Notes: generated by a model from the letters alone, not told the origin. Shown: positions 11,836-23,913, numbered from the stretch's first letter. The stretch: 64,000 bases of DNA from Siphonodentalium dalli (GCA_032622095.1 CP136064.1:218998205-219062204); one strand, 5' to 3'. Numbers and translations are program-made.

Positions 11836-13624
11836 ATTAATAAATCGAAAGCACACAAGAAGCTTGCATAAACGGGTTTACTGATTCTTTCTCAGTGTTG
11901 TCTTGTGTAGAATATGCATGCATATATAGAAGTATTATAGTGTTCAATTGTATGGGGTATTTTGAATTTCCAATTATTATCAGAAAGAAACCTACATGAT
12001 GTACTTGCTTGAATTTTAAGTATCATCCTGTGGTTTATACACATGGGCGTGTCTAGACGTGACTCAGAACAACATGACAATTTAATTTCGCACACCAACC
12101 CCCTTCATGATGTTTCAACCTGAAAAGTATCATAACATTTCCAGTTATTGGACAATTCTTACATGACATGGGCCACCCCCGTTGTTAGCAATTTCCCAAC
12201 GTGTGATTTCCAAATATTCACTCACCACGATGACCTTACATGTACCTTTAAGTATCACCCACAGAAGTTAACAAATGGTTAGTGCTCAAATGTATAACAT
12301 GTATTATCTTTTCTTCGAAACGGCATACAATCGCGTAAATAGTGATTATATATCGTTCCAATATATAGTTGATTAGTCACCAGCGACGTGGCTAGAGGGC
12401 TCCTGTGATTTTTCGGCTGCATCCCGCCGCTTTTAACCAGACCGAGCTCGCAATGCCGTGTAATTTCATTTGCTCCCACCCCGTGGTTTGGAATTTATTA
12501 ACTGTACCAATTGTGGGGAGGAATCATGAAACAATTTGAGACATGAGCCTGAAATCTGTAAAATCCTATCATCTATAAAAAAAAGTCTAACTCCATGAAA
12601 ACTCAGGCCTCGATTTGTTTTGTTTTGTTTTTAAATTCAGTTGATAATGGAATGTTGTATGCCAGCATTAAACATGGGGTTTTCGCAGTGAGTAAATGTG
12701 CACACAATTTTTTTTCAAACACCAAAACCTCGTTTTAACTGGAACGCTGATGCTCAACAACGACACTTTCCATGCATTTTGCATACTTATGTGAACAGTA
12801 CTGTAACATTGGTAGTCATTTTATCGCCAAATATTGCTTAATCTCGGTTCTGTTGACCATTTACCAAATAGATTGTATCGATTGTAAAACGACTCGTGCT
12901 TCAAGAAAAGTAAAAAAAAAACGCATGATCACTTTATCCATGTCTTATCGACAATCAACACAAGAATAAAACCAATCCATTGTTCAACATTTTCTCTTGG
13001 TGATAATGATTTTACAGACCAATGCGAACGCCTTACGTATGTTCACCCTAAAATGTTCAAGTTCGGCCCACATGTTAGATCATACCATGAATCTTTACTC
13101 CCTGTATATATCATTTTCCATATGTTCAAACCCTGTGAACCTTTTCCATTATCTTCTGACGGGGTTGAAGATTGAACAAACCACGCAGGAATATATTTCT
13201 GTGTTAATACTGTTCCTTGAAAATAAATCCCCAGCTCGAGGTTGCAAGATTTGTGTATCTTTGTGAGCCAACATCAATGAAATTCCAAACGACGCATTAT
13301 AGTACAATCGATTAATTCAAGTCCCCCAAACCATGCAAACTCGAGTTGGGACCTTTACCTGCTATAAAATACAATGTTATTACGGAACAGGTATATATAG
13401 TTAAAATCTGTGTTAAACGGTTTTGTGTTTATTTGACCGACTTAAGGACGTATTTAGATGTTATATATGTGTGTTTTAGCCTGCCTGTGGACTTTTCTAA
13501 AGAGTAAGTCCAAATAGCTGTTGGTGTTTTTGTATCAAAGTTTGAAGAAATTTTATTTTATTTTTTGGCAATATAAAATCAAAATCGCTAAATATTTGTC
13601 AGTTTTAATTAGCTCAGACAAATT
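11836..13624. other. AT-rich intergenic DNA, nothing recognised
   Basis: About 1.8 kb with no convincing exon, repeat or element end. The longest open frames (89 aa or less) show no domain and are composition-driven. Confidence 0.5.
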
Positions 13625-13625
13625 A

Positions 13626-14083
13626 GAGGTATTCAATCCGATCAAGTACCCCCAAATTACCATTTCTTTGACTTCAGGGGCAAACAAAAATATTTGATTC
13701 TAGTCGAGGAACCCATCCATCAAAGCTCAGAGTTATAGATATCGATTTTTGAAGTTTGCAATTTTCTCAAAATGCGTACTAATGATTGCCCCTAAGTTTG
13801 TAATTTTCTCGAGATGTGTACTAATAATTTTCACAGAAACACTTATTCAAACAGGCGAAGCTGGATAACTGTGAAATCAAGTGTATTAATAACGCAATTT
13901 TGACTGAGATTATCCTTTTGACGGCGTGTTTCTGGGCCAGAAACAATTGAAATAACAAAACTTCAAAAAACAATCTGATCACTATGAGCGTTTATAGGTA
14001 TGCTTACTCGTCTCGAATCAACCATTTTATCCCCGAAGCCAAAGAAATAGTAACTTTTGAGGGCCCGATCGGATTGAGTACCT
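13626..14083. mobile_element. Inverted-repeat MITE, family T, copy 1
   Basis: Starts AGGTATTCAATCCGATCAAG and ends CGGATTGAGTACCT next to TTAA. The arms are imperfect inverted repeats with shared blocks (CTATTTCTTTGG, GATTCGAGTCGAGGAACCC, GGATAACT). Other copies are near 46.0, 50.96 and 60.55 kb and inside the LINE leader (33.04 kb). TTAA flanks are seen at two or more copies, as in piggyBac-type insertion. No transposase is present. Confidence 0.65.
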
Positions 14084-14167
14084 TTAAGCTTGCCGATAGG
14101 CTCTTGACTCAACATACATGATTGGGGAGGAGCCACTCTATGACGTCCCTCAGTGGATTTAATCCCT

Positions 14168-14275
14168 CGCGTGTTCGTAAAAAATAATGCCCACGGGCAT
14201 TCTTAAAAAATAATGCCCACGGGCATTCTTAAAAAATAATGCCCACGGGCATTCTTAAAAAAGAATGACTGTTGG
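14168..14275. repeat. Short tandem array with palindromic core
   Basis: Three and a half units of about 27 bp, each TAATGCCCACGGGCATTCT plus an A run. The AATGCCC..GGGCATT core is a near-perfect palindrome, so each unit can fold alone. No spacers vary, so it is a minisatellite and not a CRISPR array. Confidence 0.8.
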
Positions 14276-14679
14276 CGTTAAATAATGCTCATGCGATCAA
14301 AACGCTTGAGCTTTCTGCCAGATAAGAGCCGTGTCAGGACAAAGGGATAACACGCCGGTGGGTTTTAAGCATACATACATGTGGGCGATTCAGTAACGAT
14401 TGTTATCATATTATGAGAACTGGGAACTAGAAACTGGGGTTGGTCTGGGAACTAGTAACGGAATTCATGGAACTTGTGTAAGGGCAGATATGAAGCTACT
14501 CACAAACTCACAACCAACCTTCAACGGCATTACAGCATAATAAATTGGGTTGATACAGTGCAATGCTAATATGGGTGAATATGTGTTTTAACAAAAAATA
14601 AGAATTAAAAGATTATTTAGCTGGTTTTGAATGAGATGATATATACCGTACCACGGTGCCACACACCAATGCAAACTGT

Positions 14680-14846
14680 ATGTACTCTATATATGTAGAC
14701 ATCAGAGGCTACATAGGTGAAGCTGTGCCTCCCTGGTGTTACTTGTAACAATCTTAGTCGACGAATCTTAATGCGCATGGAATTATACCTGCTAAGTTAA
14801 TGGCACCTAATCGTATCGTTGTCTCCTAAAATTTTGTGGACCGAAC
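14680..14846 (+). repeat. Inverted duplicate arm (pairs with 15,890-16,053)
   Basis: About 165 bp whose reverse complement recurs 1 kb downstream. On the plus strand the first part reads as a peptide ending GYIGEAVPPWCYL then stop (about 14,697-14,760). This matches the C-terminus of the minus-strand open frame at 15,983-16,447, so this arm carries a displaced copy of that 3' end. The rest matches the sequence downstream of that stop. Confidence 0.7.
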
Positions 14847-15099
14847 AATGAAGAGCATTTTTTTGATAATTCATGTTTCCAATGGGTGGGAAAGTAGTGT
14901 GGGGACCGTGGATATAATCTAGGAATCTGGTACTGATATATACGGCGCGGCAATGTCGATAGTTGTGTGGTTTAGAATAATTCAAGTGTCCGATGGGTGG
15001 TCGAGTTGGATTGTCTTCATCTAGAAATGATACACTGATATGACCGTCGCAAATCATATTAAATAAAAGGTCGACCGACCACAATGTCCATGGAGACGG

Positions 15100-15480
15100 T
15101 GGCTAACTGACGGATTGGATATGTCCGGAATAAATGTCATCATCCAGAAACCTCAAATGTTGAAAATCAAAAAAATTCGTCAAACTAGGGGCCATAATTG
15201 TGGTAGAAAAGATCGGATAAGTCTGGTTTTCGAACTCGTCCAAGATATTTTTTAAAAACAGCTCTTACGCAAAACATTGTTAAAATCGGTTAATATTTGT
15301 TCAAGTTATTGCGCTAACGAGCTAGAAAAGTCGGCAAAAATGACAAGAACTCGACAAAAATGGTTCCAACCAAACTCAGAATTGCAGGTTCCAACGATGT
15401 TTAATATCTGTGCCAAATTAAAAAAAATGACTGGAAAAGGACGGAATATGTACACAGGCTCGGGTAAAGTTGGGTCCCAG
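15100..15480. repeat. GGCCATAATTG/AAATCGGT-type dispersed repeat fragment
   Basis: Contains a degenerate single unit of the GGGCCATAACTC-type family seen in tandem at 54.4, 57.1 and 63.5 kb: a CTAGGGGCCATAATTGTGG phrase, GATCGGATAAGTCTGGTTTTC, a CAAGATATT phrase and a GTTCAAGTTATTGCG phrase. The 70-residue open frame here is part of the repeat. Confidence 0.45.
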
Positions 15481-15889
15481 GATGTATGATGCTATGTCAA
15501 AAATGTTTTCTATTTAATATGTATGGCAGTGTGCGTTTTAGTCATGGTTTGGACGATGAACCCATTTCTTTGTGATAGATGCCAATATTAATCAATTAAT
15601 TTGCAATTGAGTTAAAGGAAGGTAAAAGCTATTCTGCATCATAAGTTTCAAGATCTATCCAAGTAGACCCACGGAGCGTCGATAAACCTAGCGGTATTTT
15701 CAATTAGGAGATTCATTTCAACAGAACATTGTGTGTCAGTATCTATAGAGTGATTTTTAATCACCTCTCCAATTCTGTTCACTGGCGATCACAATATGCC
15801 ACCAGTCTCATAAGATTAATATATGGATTTCCAGAATAACAGGTGCGCCTTGGGTAGGAATTTCATGAAAGCATTGTCATTGTCATTCG

Positions 15890-16053
15890 GTCCACAAAAT
15901 TTTAGGAGACAACGATACGATTAGGTGCCATTAACTTAGCAGGTATAATTCCATGCGCATTAAGATTCGTCGACTAAGATTGTTACAAGTAACACCAGGG
16001 AGGAACAGCTTCACCTATGTAGCCTCTGATGTCTACATATATAGAGTACATAT
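15890..16053 (-). repeat. Inverted duplicate arm (pairs with 14,680-14,846)
   Basis: Reverse complement of the 14.7-kb arm with few mismatches. A second, shorter inverted match links 15,857-15,885 with about 16,225-16,255 (AGGAATTTCATGAAAGCATT). The locus has therefore been rearranged more than once, with the candidate gene end at the centre. Confidence 0.65.
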
Positions 16054-16437
16054 ATTTTGTATTTATCACATTGAGTGCTTCTTTCAACGGTTTACATTTC
16101 AACATCACGCTCCCTTCCTGCTGAAACGTTGACGAGCGACACATGCCAATCGATATAGGTATCGCTGGGCATGTATTGACAAGGCTGAAATATATAGCTC
16201 CAGTCTTATAATTGATGCTACGTACACAGAATGACAATGCTTTCATGAAATTCCTATCCGATTGATTATTACAATACAAATTGGCATTGTCTTGGAGAAT
16301 GACTATATACATATATTGCATATTTTGGTTATAAATGTTGGAATCGTTGTCCGACTTAAGTTGGCTGAATATTAGGCACAAATAAATTGCTAGTTTTCCG
16401 GGTGACATCCTGTCTGAGTGTAAACAAGAAGTCAAGA
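15983..16437 (-). CDS. Candidate 3' exon of an unrecognised gene
   Basis: Open to a stop at 15,983-15,985. It encodes about 150 residues that include CRSSTFQQEGSVMLKCK and end GYIGEAVPPWCYL. I do not recognise the family. Spaced cysteines and a hydrophobic stretch (KLAIYLCLIF) suggest a secreted or membrane protein. A plausible acceptor (GGTGACAG at 16,438-16,445) gives a phase that fits the donor at 16,578 of the frame upstream, with an intron of about 140 bp; a second acceptor (CACTCAG, about 16,415) fits the same phase. The conserved duplicate of its C-terminus at 14.7 kb supports it being real sequence, not chance. It could also be a decayed pseudogene. No upstream exon was identified beyond 16,843. 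Confidence 0.3.
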
Positions 16438-16578
16438 CTGTCACCATATAATCAACTTGTTTTATAGTATTAGTGTATACTTAATGCAGATATAAACAAT
16501 ACCGTATACATGAAGATGTTGTCCGTGTGGGATGAGGTGTGTTGACAATTAATTTGGAAATGCCGCGCCACCTCATAC

Positions 16579-16843
16579 ATGTACTATAGACTATAGTCCC
16601 GGCTTTGGCCAATGGGTCGATAGTCGGTGTGACTATACAGAGCGTTTGGGATTTCAAGTGGGTTTCGCTGATCTCCTCGTGGTATACCTGCCAGTATCTT
16701 GGGTTCTGGGACTTCTCTTCCCGATATCGTGACGTCGTATCGTTTATACCACTATATAGACATGGCATAAAATCGCCACCATCTGCTCCTCTGGTATTTA
16801 AACAATTAAATCGACAATATGGATAGAGAAACCCCAGATCCAT
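16579..16843 (-). CDS. Candidate upstream exon of the same unrecognised gene
   Basis: Encodes about 88 residues (including CRFNCLNTRGADGGDF and YWQVYHEEISETH) up to a donor-like GTATGA at 16,573-16,578, ending in phase 1. The next exon candidate starts in the matching phase. Cysteine pairs and an N-x-T motif (GINDTTS) fit an extracellular domain. No start codon with good context can be chosen, so the 5' boundary is only the limit of the open frame. The frame also stays open past the donor to 16,481, so an unspliced small ORF is the alternative. No homology is recognised. Confidence 0.28.
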
Positions 16844-16959
16844 CAGGACCTAATACTCATACGTATTTTCAACAACAGACTGGGAGATGTTACAAAAAAC
16901 AAAGAAATGTTTTTGAAAACCGTTTCGCAGCCCATAAACATGATTACGTAGCTAGAAGC

Positions 16960-17600
16960 ATGGCGGCCTCCCGGGACTCCTTGCATTTTCATGCGGTGCC
17001 ACTCTGTGGGCGTCCATGGGACAGGGACGCAACCATATAACCCCTTCCAAATGTTCGATAATTGGGCTGAAGTCGTGCACGGAGCTCAACATTGCAATTT
17101 TTGTTGCTAAATCGGCTGCGTGGCCAGAACCATTGCAGTCACAAGGGAATCCTTACGTGTATATATGGTCGTGCCCATGTCATATATAAGATGCCCGCTC
17201 GGTGGCACCGCACGGAAATGCCAGGATTCCAGGGTGGCCGCCATGGTTCTGGCTACGCAGACCAATTTTCGAATATTTTGAAGGGGCTATATAGTCATGT
17301 CCATGTCATATAGATGCCCGCTGGGTGGCACCGCACGAAAATGCAAGAATTCCCGGGTGGCCGCCATGGATCTGGCTACGCAGCCGATTTAGTATCAAAA
17401 GGGGCTATTTTGACACTCCATGCACGACTTCAGCCCTATTTTCGAAAATATGGAACGGGTTATATGGTTGCCTCCCTGTCCTATATAGATGCCCGCTGTG
17501 TGGCACCGCACGAGAATTCAAGGATTCCCTTGTGACTGCCATGGTGCTGGCCAAGCAGCCGATTTAGCAACAAAAAGTGCAATGTTGAGGTCCATGCACG
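16960..17600. repeat. Foldback/tandem repeat cluster (GGTGGCACCGCACG family)
   Basis: Three plus-strand blocks (near 17,190, 17,310 and 17,490) share ATGCCCGCT, GTGGCACCGCACG and GCCGCCATGG...GGCTACGCAG phrases. The first block (16,960-17,110) is in inverted orientation to the last (17,490-17,600), with shared TGGCCAGAACCATTGCAGTCA-type and CTAAATCGGCTGCG phrases. The whole can fold into a large hairpin. The open frames over it shift between blocks and are not genes. Confidence 0.6.
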
Positions 17601-17689
17601 ATACATATATCATATTTTTATCAAGGTAAAATGATCACGAAACCGTTGGGGTTAAACAAAATTAATAATGATTTCCATATTACTACGGG

Positions 17690-18600
17690 ACATTTACTAG
17701 GGTTGGGGCAACTGTTCAAAAACTGATTCCTTGTATACTTTTTTTAGTAGAAGCATGGCAAGCATATTTTCAACATCGGAAGGGTTGTGAGAAAAAATAT
17801 TGCACTCTATTCCAATGTTTTAATGTCACGTGATCTCCAAATCCAAGATGGCTGCCGTCTTAAGCAAAAATCAGGATATCTTCGAGGATTTTTGTGCATG
17901 TTTTTGACCAAATCTACCCCAAATAGCCGCCATATATCCCCAAATCATCCGGTTCACTTGCCTTTATTGTTTCCTGTTCAGTCGAAACAGCAGATGTGCT
18001 CAGGAAGGTTGGAGTTAACATTGTGGGTTGTTTAACTCAGATAAAATATAGATTTATAACATTGTACGCAAGACCCGATATAGTTGAAAACGGTCATTGT
18101 TCATTTTGCCGTTAGAGCTGTATGGCAAGTTAACCTTCATCAATTTTGTTCTGTCTCTAACTCTATGGTTAATTGACATTCATCAAACACCTTAAAGACA
18201 ATACAAGGAATAAAATACATTTCACTATGATGTTGGTGTGATTTAATGTGGTTTAATGTCAAGTGACCTCTATGGTTGTCAGATAAAATATAGATTTATA
18301 ACATTGTACACAAGACCCGATGTAGTTGAAAACGGTCAATGTTCATTTTGCCACTAGAGCTGTATGGCTCGTTAACCTTAATAAATTTTGTTCTATCTCT
18401 AACTCTATGGTTAATTAACATTCATCAAACACCTTAAAGACAATACAAGGAATGAAATAGATTTCACTAGTGTGGGGGCAACTGTTCAAAAACTGGTTCC
18501 TTGTATACTTTTCTTAGTAGCAGCATGGCATGTACATTTTCAACATCAGGATGGGTTGTGCTAAATAATTGGACTCTATTCCAATTTTCAATGTCAATCG
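17690..18600. repeat. Nested direct duplications
   Basis: Two direct pairs: 18,038-18,228 with 18,282-18,471 (about 190 bp, CAGATAAAATATAGATTTAT start), and about 17,695-17,840 with 18,468-18,605 (GGGGCAACTGTTCAAAAACTG start). The order implies a segmental tandem duplication followed by a second local one. No coding sequence seen. Confidence 0.65.
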
Positions 18601-19137
18601 ACTAATCTAATGTACAGCATAAGAAACTCATCTGCCATCCAAGTATTAAGAATAAAGTTATTCACCACCCCGCCAACCCACCAACCAATACATAATTTCA
18701 GATCGCAGATTTTTATTCGCAATTCGACTTCCAGTTCTATGAAATGATTGTTTATGAATGAAGGACCGTCTAATCGAATACAAAAAATTAGAAACTTATC
18801 TACGTCGGAGTTTAAAGAATAATGTTATTCGCCACCCCAAGTTTGAAGAATAAAGTTATTCGCCACCCCCACCCAATTCAGATCGAAGATTTTTGTTCGC
18901 AATTCCAATTCTAAAAATGATTGTTTTTGATTGAAGGATTTTCTAATATTATGCACAAAATAACAAACTCATATGTCATCCAAGTATTGAGAATAAAGTT
19001 ATTCGATACCCCCCCCCCCCCCCAGCCCACACCCAACATCTTATAGAATTTCTTATCGCAGATTTTTGTTCGTAATTCCACTTCCAGTTCTATAAAATGA
19101 TTGTTTATGATTGAAGGCGTCTAATCTAATGTACAAA
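18600..19137. repeat. Tandem repeat, about 170-bp unit, roughly four copies
   Basis: Each unit has TCTAATGTACA, AACTCATCTGCCATCCAAGT, AGAATAAAGTTATTC, a C-rich run and a GCAGATTTTTGTTCGCAATTC phrase. The C runs vary in length (up to about 15 C near 19,009), as expected for slippage-prone tracts. Confidence 0.7.
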
Positions 19138-19226
19138 TAGTGGGGCGGATAGATGACAAAATCGTGCATTTTATCGTAAAAGCACCAAACTTGACACGCA
19201 TGTACTACATACAAAAATAAGACATT
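19138..19226 (+). repeat. 90-bp repeat, left member of an inverted pair
   Basis: Starts AGTGGGGCGGATAGATGAC and is reverse-complementary to 25,219-25,314 with few mismatches. The pair could be terminal inverted repeats of a ~6.2-kb element or two independent insertions of a short repeat. See the right member. Confidence 0.7.
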
Positions 19227-20414
19227 TTGGACAGCACACTACATGTATTTGGTGGTTTGATTGTTTTATTCAATTGTCATTTATACTCCAAGGAATGTAC
19301 TATTTTAACCTACATGCATGGACTGTAGTTATATTTGTTGTTGGTCTTCTCTTTGGCTGTTTTCATTTCATAGTCAGTGATGGTGATGGTGATGGTGATA
19401 TGTGAAACTCAATGTTGCTCATCTCTCACGATCCAGAACAAATCATTTAGTGAAAATGTATTGCTGTCCCGATTTAAGCAAAACATGCGTCTATGTCTTA
19501 GTGCACTTTATTGTTTCAAATAATTAATATCATGTCATGCCATGTCCCATCCAATTATTTCAATCCGTGTGTGTAGGTTTATACACTGAAAATGTATTTT
19601 GAAGATTTAAAATCGGATGGTGGTCATGTCATTCCCATGTATGGATTTTGTCTTGGAGAAATCAACTGGATGTTATCGACAAATATAACTGCACTGTGGT
19701 TCCCCGTCAGCATTTAAATCGTCAACACACCTCTGTAACTGGCTGAACCGGTTTTCATTGTTTTCAAAAATAAAAACACGTTCGATACTAAGTCCCCGAA
19801 AGACTGCTAATTTCTGAAGTTGTCATATATTACAATCCTACCCCAACAGCGTGAATAACCATGACATTTGTGTCCTCAAGAACAAAAACACATTGGAGGG
19901 GGGGGGGGGGGCAGTCTTCGATTTTTTATTGGTTATGGCACAGTATGGTGTGGACGGCTGTTTCCTAAGTGTTGCAAGTGACACGTTAACGGCTACTCTT
20001 TTGGCGGCGATCAGTAGACACAAAACAATAAACAAATGTGTTTGTTACAACTTGTTCTATCTAGTTACTTAACCCACAACAGCGGTTCTGGGGTTAGGAC
20101 GAAAAGTTGCGAACGGGCGGACGGATAGATAGACAGATCTCATAATATGTCTCTATAAACATACATGTAAACACACTAACTTTTGTCTTTTCTGGTAAAT
20201 CATCTTGCGGAATACCACAAACAAAGTGGTGAAACTCGCGTCGAGAGACATGTCCTTTGGCAGATTTGTTTAAACGCAGAATAAGAATGGATTAGTAGTA
20301 GGAGTAGAGGCAATTTGAGCCTCACTGCCACATATTCACGATCACCTATATTGACTGGCTAATGTCTCTTTGTACCGATCCAGCAGGAAGAGAACTTTTA
20401 ATGTTTAATTGAAA
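19227..20414. other. Intergenic, nothing recognised
   Basis: Contains a short GGTGAT run near 19,380 and a G run at 19,900-19,911. No gene or element was recognised. Confidence 0.45.
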
Positions 20415-21288
20415 AACTTTGAATGAATAACTCGACACGACAAACACAAAGGGCGCTTACTACCTCCAAGACACACCTGTTGTGTTGTGATGTTGTAGAT
20501 CGCTCATATGAGGTTGGTGGCCTTTTGTTGTCGCTCGATTATCGTGAAAGGTCAGATTTGGAGAGTGGTCCAAAATTAGCCTTTAGTTTATCAAACAACG
20601 TTCTATTGAAATTAAATTTCTATGGGAAATACCATAATGCCTATCGAAGCTCTCCAGGTCTACCTTGATAATGACTTCGCTTAGAATAAACTAGAACAAT
20701 AAACCGTTAAATTTGCGAAACACAATGACAATTAAATTTTCTAGAAGGATGTAGCCTTTATGTCTTTTGCAAAGAAACTGGCTGATATTGACCACTTTTA
20801 CACACTAATTGGTTCATTATTCTAACATCCGATCCAAGACTAACAACTCGCAAACTCTAAAGTATTTTAAAAAAACGTTGAATGAGTTACTAAACACGAC
20901 AAGCACAAAGGGCGTTTACTGTCCAGGACATACCTGTTGTTTTGTGATGTTGTATATGTCTCTTATGAGACTGGTGCCCTTTTTGTTGCTGGATTATCGT
21001 GAGAGATCAGAATTGGAGAGGGGTCCATAATTAGCCGTTGGTTTATCAAACAACGTTCTATTGACATTAACGTTCTATAGGAAATGCCATAGTACTCATA
21101 GAAGCTCTCCAAATCTACTTGGAAAATTGCTTTGTCTGGAATAGACTAGAAGATTAAACGGTGAAATTTGCGCACAATGGCATTCAAATTTCGAGAAGGA
21201 TGTAGGCTTACGTCTTTTGCAAAGAAACTGGCTAATATTGACCAATTTTACAAACTAATTGGTTGATCGTTCTAACGTCCGAACCAGT
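20415..21288. repeat. Direct tandem duplication, two copies of about 415 bp
   Basis: 20,415-20,834 and 20,877-21,288 share blocks along their full length (GACACGACAAACACAAAGGGC, CTGTTGT.TTGTGATGTTGTA, CAAACAACGTTCTATTG, GTCTTTTGCAAAGAAACTGGC), with perhaps 15-20% divergence. The open frames are broken differently in each copy, which argues against coding function. Confidence 0.75.
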
Positions 21289-21634
21289 TATTCATGAACT
21301 CTAACACATTTGACGAATATGGCATTGCATGAGCATCCATGTATGCATTTCCAATGGCCTAGCGTCCAATTAGAACATTAACATAAAACGGATTTCGTGG
21401 TAAGCTAATATATATGTCGGAAGTGATTTCAATGTTCATTAAATATTATGATTATGTATATATATCCACAGGTTTATAATTATGATGACTAGTACACTTG
21501 CTTGAATACATAATGCTATCATGAGAATGAGTATCGATGAGCATGCCAAGCACAATTAGTTGTCATCGATAGCAACATCCAGTAAATTCGCCTCTTATCG
21601 TATTATCAATACCTCATGTGAACGAGAAAGTTAC

Positions 21635-21901
21635 CTATGAATAACAAACCACCGGGTCGTGCAAAGCATCCTTCTTTTCCGAACGAGGAACCATAGACTC
21701 TCAATAGAATATGGCACGTGGACCAATGCCCCATATTCGGATAGATTATGTGCCCTCTGCAACTCAGAAATATGCGACGAGTATCATGTAATCCTTAAAT
21801 GTATTGAACCCCAAGCACTATTCAATAACCACAACAGAAGAATTACCAAGAATCTCTCAGTTTTTATAAAAAAGGTCATTGATATATTTCGGAACTCTTG
21901 A
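21635..21901 (+). pseudogene. Non-LTR retrotransposon ORF2 C-terminal fragment
   Basis: Encodes about 85 residues with FRTRNHRLSIEYGTW, then CALCNSEICDEYHVILKC. This is the FRTRNHRLP..GRW plus C-x2-C-x8-H-x4-C signature found after the reverse transcriptase domain of many CR1/RTE-group LINEs. The frame ends at a stop at 21,899-21,901, probably the original ORF2 stop. No reverse transcriptase sequence lies upstream, so this is a 5'-truncated (dead-on-arrival) copy. It is not from the same family as the intact LINE at 34 kb, whose C-terminus differs. Confidence 0.7.
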
Positions 21902-22310
21902 GGCTACATTTTCGGACAAACAAGTAACCCCCTTCAAAATATACCGTTATAATATACTTGTTTCTTACACATGTACCAACATTTTATGAAGAAGGACCCC
22001 AACACCAATACAATAGTTTATGGCTGCAGATGCGCTTATTTGATAAGCACAACAAGTAATACAATCTGATTCCTCTTGAGGCTTAATCACTTAAACCATT
22101 CAAAATCCATATCCATTGACCGAACACGCAACCATTTCGCCGAAATTAATAACAATAACCCTATATATCTATCTGACAAAATATAAATATAAAAGAAGCA
22201 TCTTTCCCTTCCCGCGCTCTCTCTCCATTCTCCATCTATATACCTTGTCTTTCACTCTATGTTATCTCTCTCTCTACGTCTGTCTTACATATAATGTTTG
22301 TGTTCTATTG
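21902..22310 (+). mobile_element. Probable 3' untranslated tail of the LINE fragment
   Basis: AT-rich with a pyrimidine-rich CTCTCT tract at 22,190-22,290. A tail limit or target-site duplication could not be fixed, so the end is approximate. Confidence 0.35.
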
Positions 22311-23464
22311 AAATAGTGTTCAACTATCCTTTCCCAGTGTTCAGTCAGTCGAATATTTCAAAGCAATCAAACAGAAACAAAAGGCCCATTGGCTGTTTAA
22401 AAAAAACTTAATGTCGTTATCGCGATATATAACTTGAACAAACGTCGACCGATTTGATGCATAGTTGATAAACGGATTTTTCATAGCAACATCTCGGTCG
22501 TTCTCGCAAAACGGATGTTTTACCTGAGATATGGATTTAAAATTGTGTACTTGAGTAATCCCAGGGCGACAACTTTAAAGCACTTCAACTAAACTGATCC
22601 CTGTTCTACGACAATATCTGGAAATAAATAAAAACATCGATGCTCAACTGTTGTTAAATATATATTATTATTATTATTGGCGTACATGCGTCCTATTACC
22701 ATACTGTTGGGGATAGCATTTTTAATCTACCCATATATAAAATTTATATGTTCTTACAAGTATATGACCCAATCAAAAATGATATATAATGGTGTGATAT
22801 ACATGTGTGCCAACTGCGATGCTTTTATCATAACATTGACGATTGTGTCCTCTTTCCACCCAACTAATGGTGTGGCCATTGTCTATCGGGAAGAGCAATT
22901 TCTAATTTTAAGGGTCGCCAATTGGCCTGGTCACATATTTCGTAAAATCTCTCACACAAGTAACAATCAGCCTATGGATAAGATATGTATCTCAAAATAA
23001 AGGCTATGATCTCCAGAATGTAACAAAGATCAATATGATGCAATAAATTGAGAAAGGTTCCTCATAAAGACAAATAATAGCACATGAAGTGATAAAACAC
23101 TTGACCTTTCATAGTCACCTTGACTCTTGAGATCAGTGCTGGAGGTTCGTCTTGGAGAATGTATGCATGCAAGTATTATTATATAACCATATCGACCAAC
23201 AAGTCCACAGTTGTCACTAAAATAATTCACATATGATCATTTTCCAGAATTCTCAGAAACCACATACTGTTGCTATGGTAACGCCATTTTTGAGGCTACT
23301 AATCGATAAGAAGCTTATTAACAATGGTTTCCAATGTCTCCAGTATATGGGATTTACGATTAACTACATTGCACAAAATCCCCAATTTTGTTTACGAAAC
23401 CCATTTTTTTTATACAAATGACAGGCTACTATGAGGAAAGTTGGAGTGTGACATGGACCGATCT
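22311..23464. other. Intergenic, nothing recognised
   Basis: A 107-codon open frame (22,677-23,000) and several shorter ones show no domain. A short ATT trinucleotide run precedes it near 22,665. A GTTGCTATGGTAAC motif (X-box-like) lies at 23,269-23,282. Confidence 0.4.
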
Positions 23465-23477
23465 TCCTGGAGCATCC

Positions 23478-23789
23478 GGAGCCTCGGTGGCTCAATCGGT
23501 TAGGGGTACAACTCCAAGCCGTTTCGCCATCCAGCGCTGGCGATAAGGGTTCAAATCCTCATGTTTCCGTCGTGGACTTTGTAGCTCGAAATCGTTATCT
23601 GGTGGAGTTACCAGTTACTCGCCGATGGCCGGTGGTTTGCCGCACATGGTTGACGAGTTTATCAGCCATTGAAATCACTGTTAGATTAGTCGCAAGTGTG
23701 CGGATTTCCTCCACCACTAAAACTGGCAATGTCGTGATATGGCCTTAGTTGCTAAAGCAACAATAAACCCCAATCAATCAATCAATCAA
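23478..23789 (+). mobile_element. tRNA-derived SINE with target-site duplication
   Basis: The 5' part resembles a tRNA: A-box-like TGGCTCAATCGGTTAG near 23,488, and B-box-like GGTTCAAATCC near 23,549. These are the internal RNA polymerase III promoter elements. A ~200-bp unrelated body with TTTCCTCCACCACTAAAACT follows, then a (CAAT)n tail. The 13-bp direct repeat TCCTGGAGCATCC flanks it at 23,465-23,477 and 23,790-23,802, showing integration by target-primed reverse transcription. The partner LINE is not identifiable here. Confidence 0.9.
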
Positions 23790-23913
23790 TCCTGGAGCAT
23801 CCAAAGGTTGCCAAGAACTATTGCGATGTGGTTGCAAGAATGGATGCAAAAACAATTGCAAATTCTCGAGGACATCATTACGCTGTACTGCTCTATGCAG
23901 TTGCAATTGCAAA

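Noticed and set aside
14168-14275. CRISPR-like array
   Set aside because: Units are contiguous with no unique spacers, and the setting is an animal genome. It is a minisatellite.
22677-23000. 107-codon frame with two hydrophobic stretches as a small membrane protein
   Set aside because: AT-rich composition alone gives such stretches; no homologue recognised, no splice or promoter context.
23485-23560. Free-standing tRNA gene
   Set aside because: The A- and B-box-like region continues into a SINE body with a (CAAT)n tail and a target-site duplication; a mature cloverleaf with anticodon stem could not be drawn.
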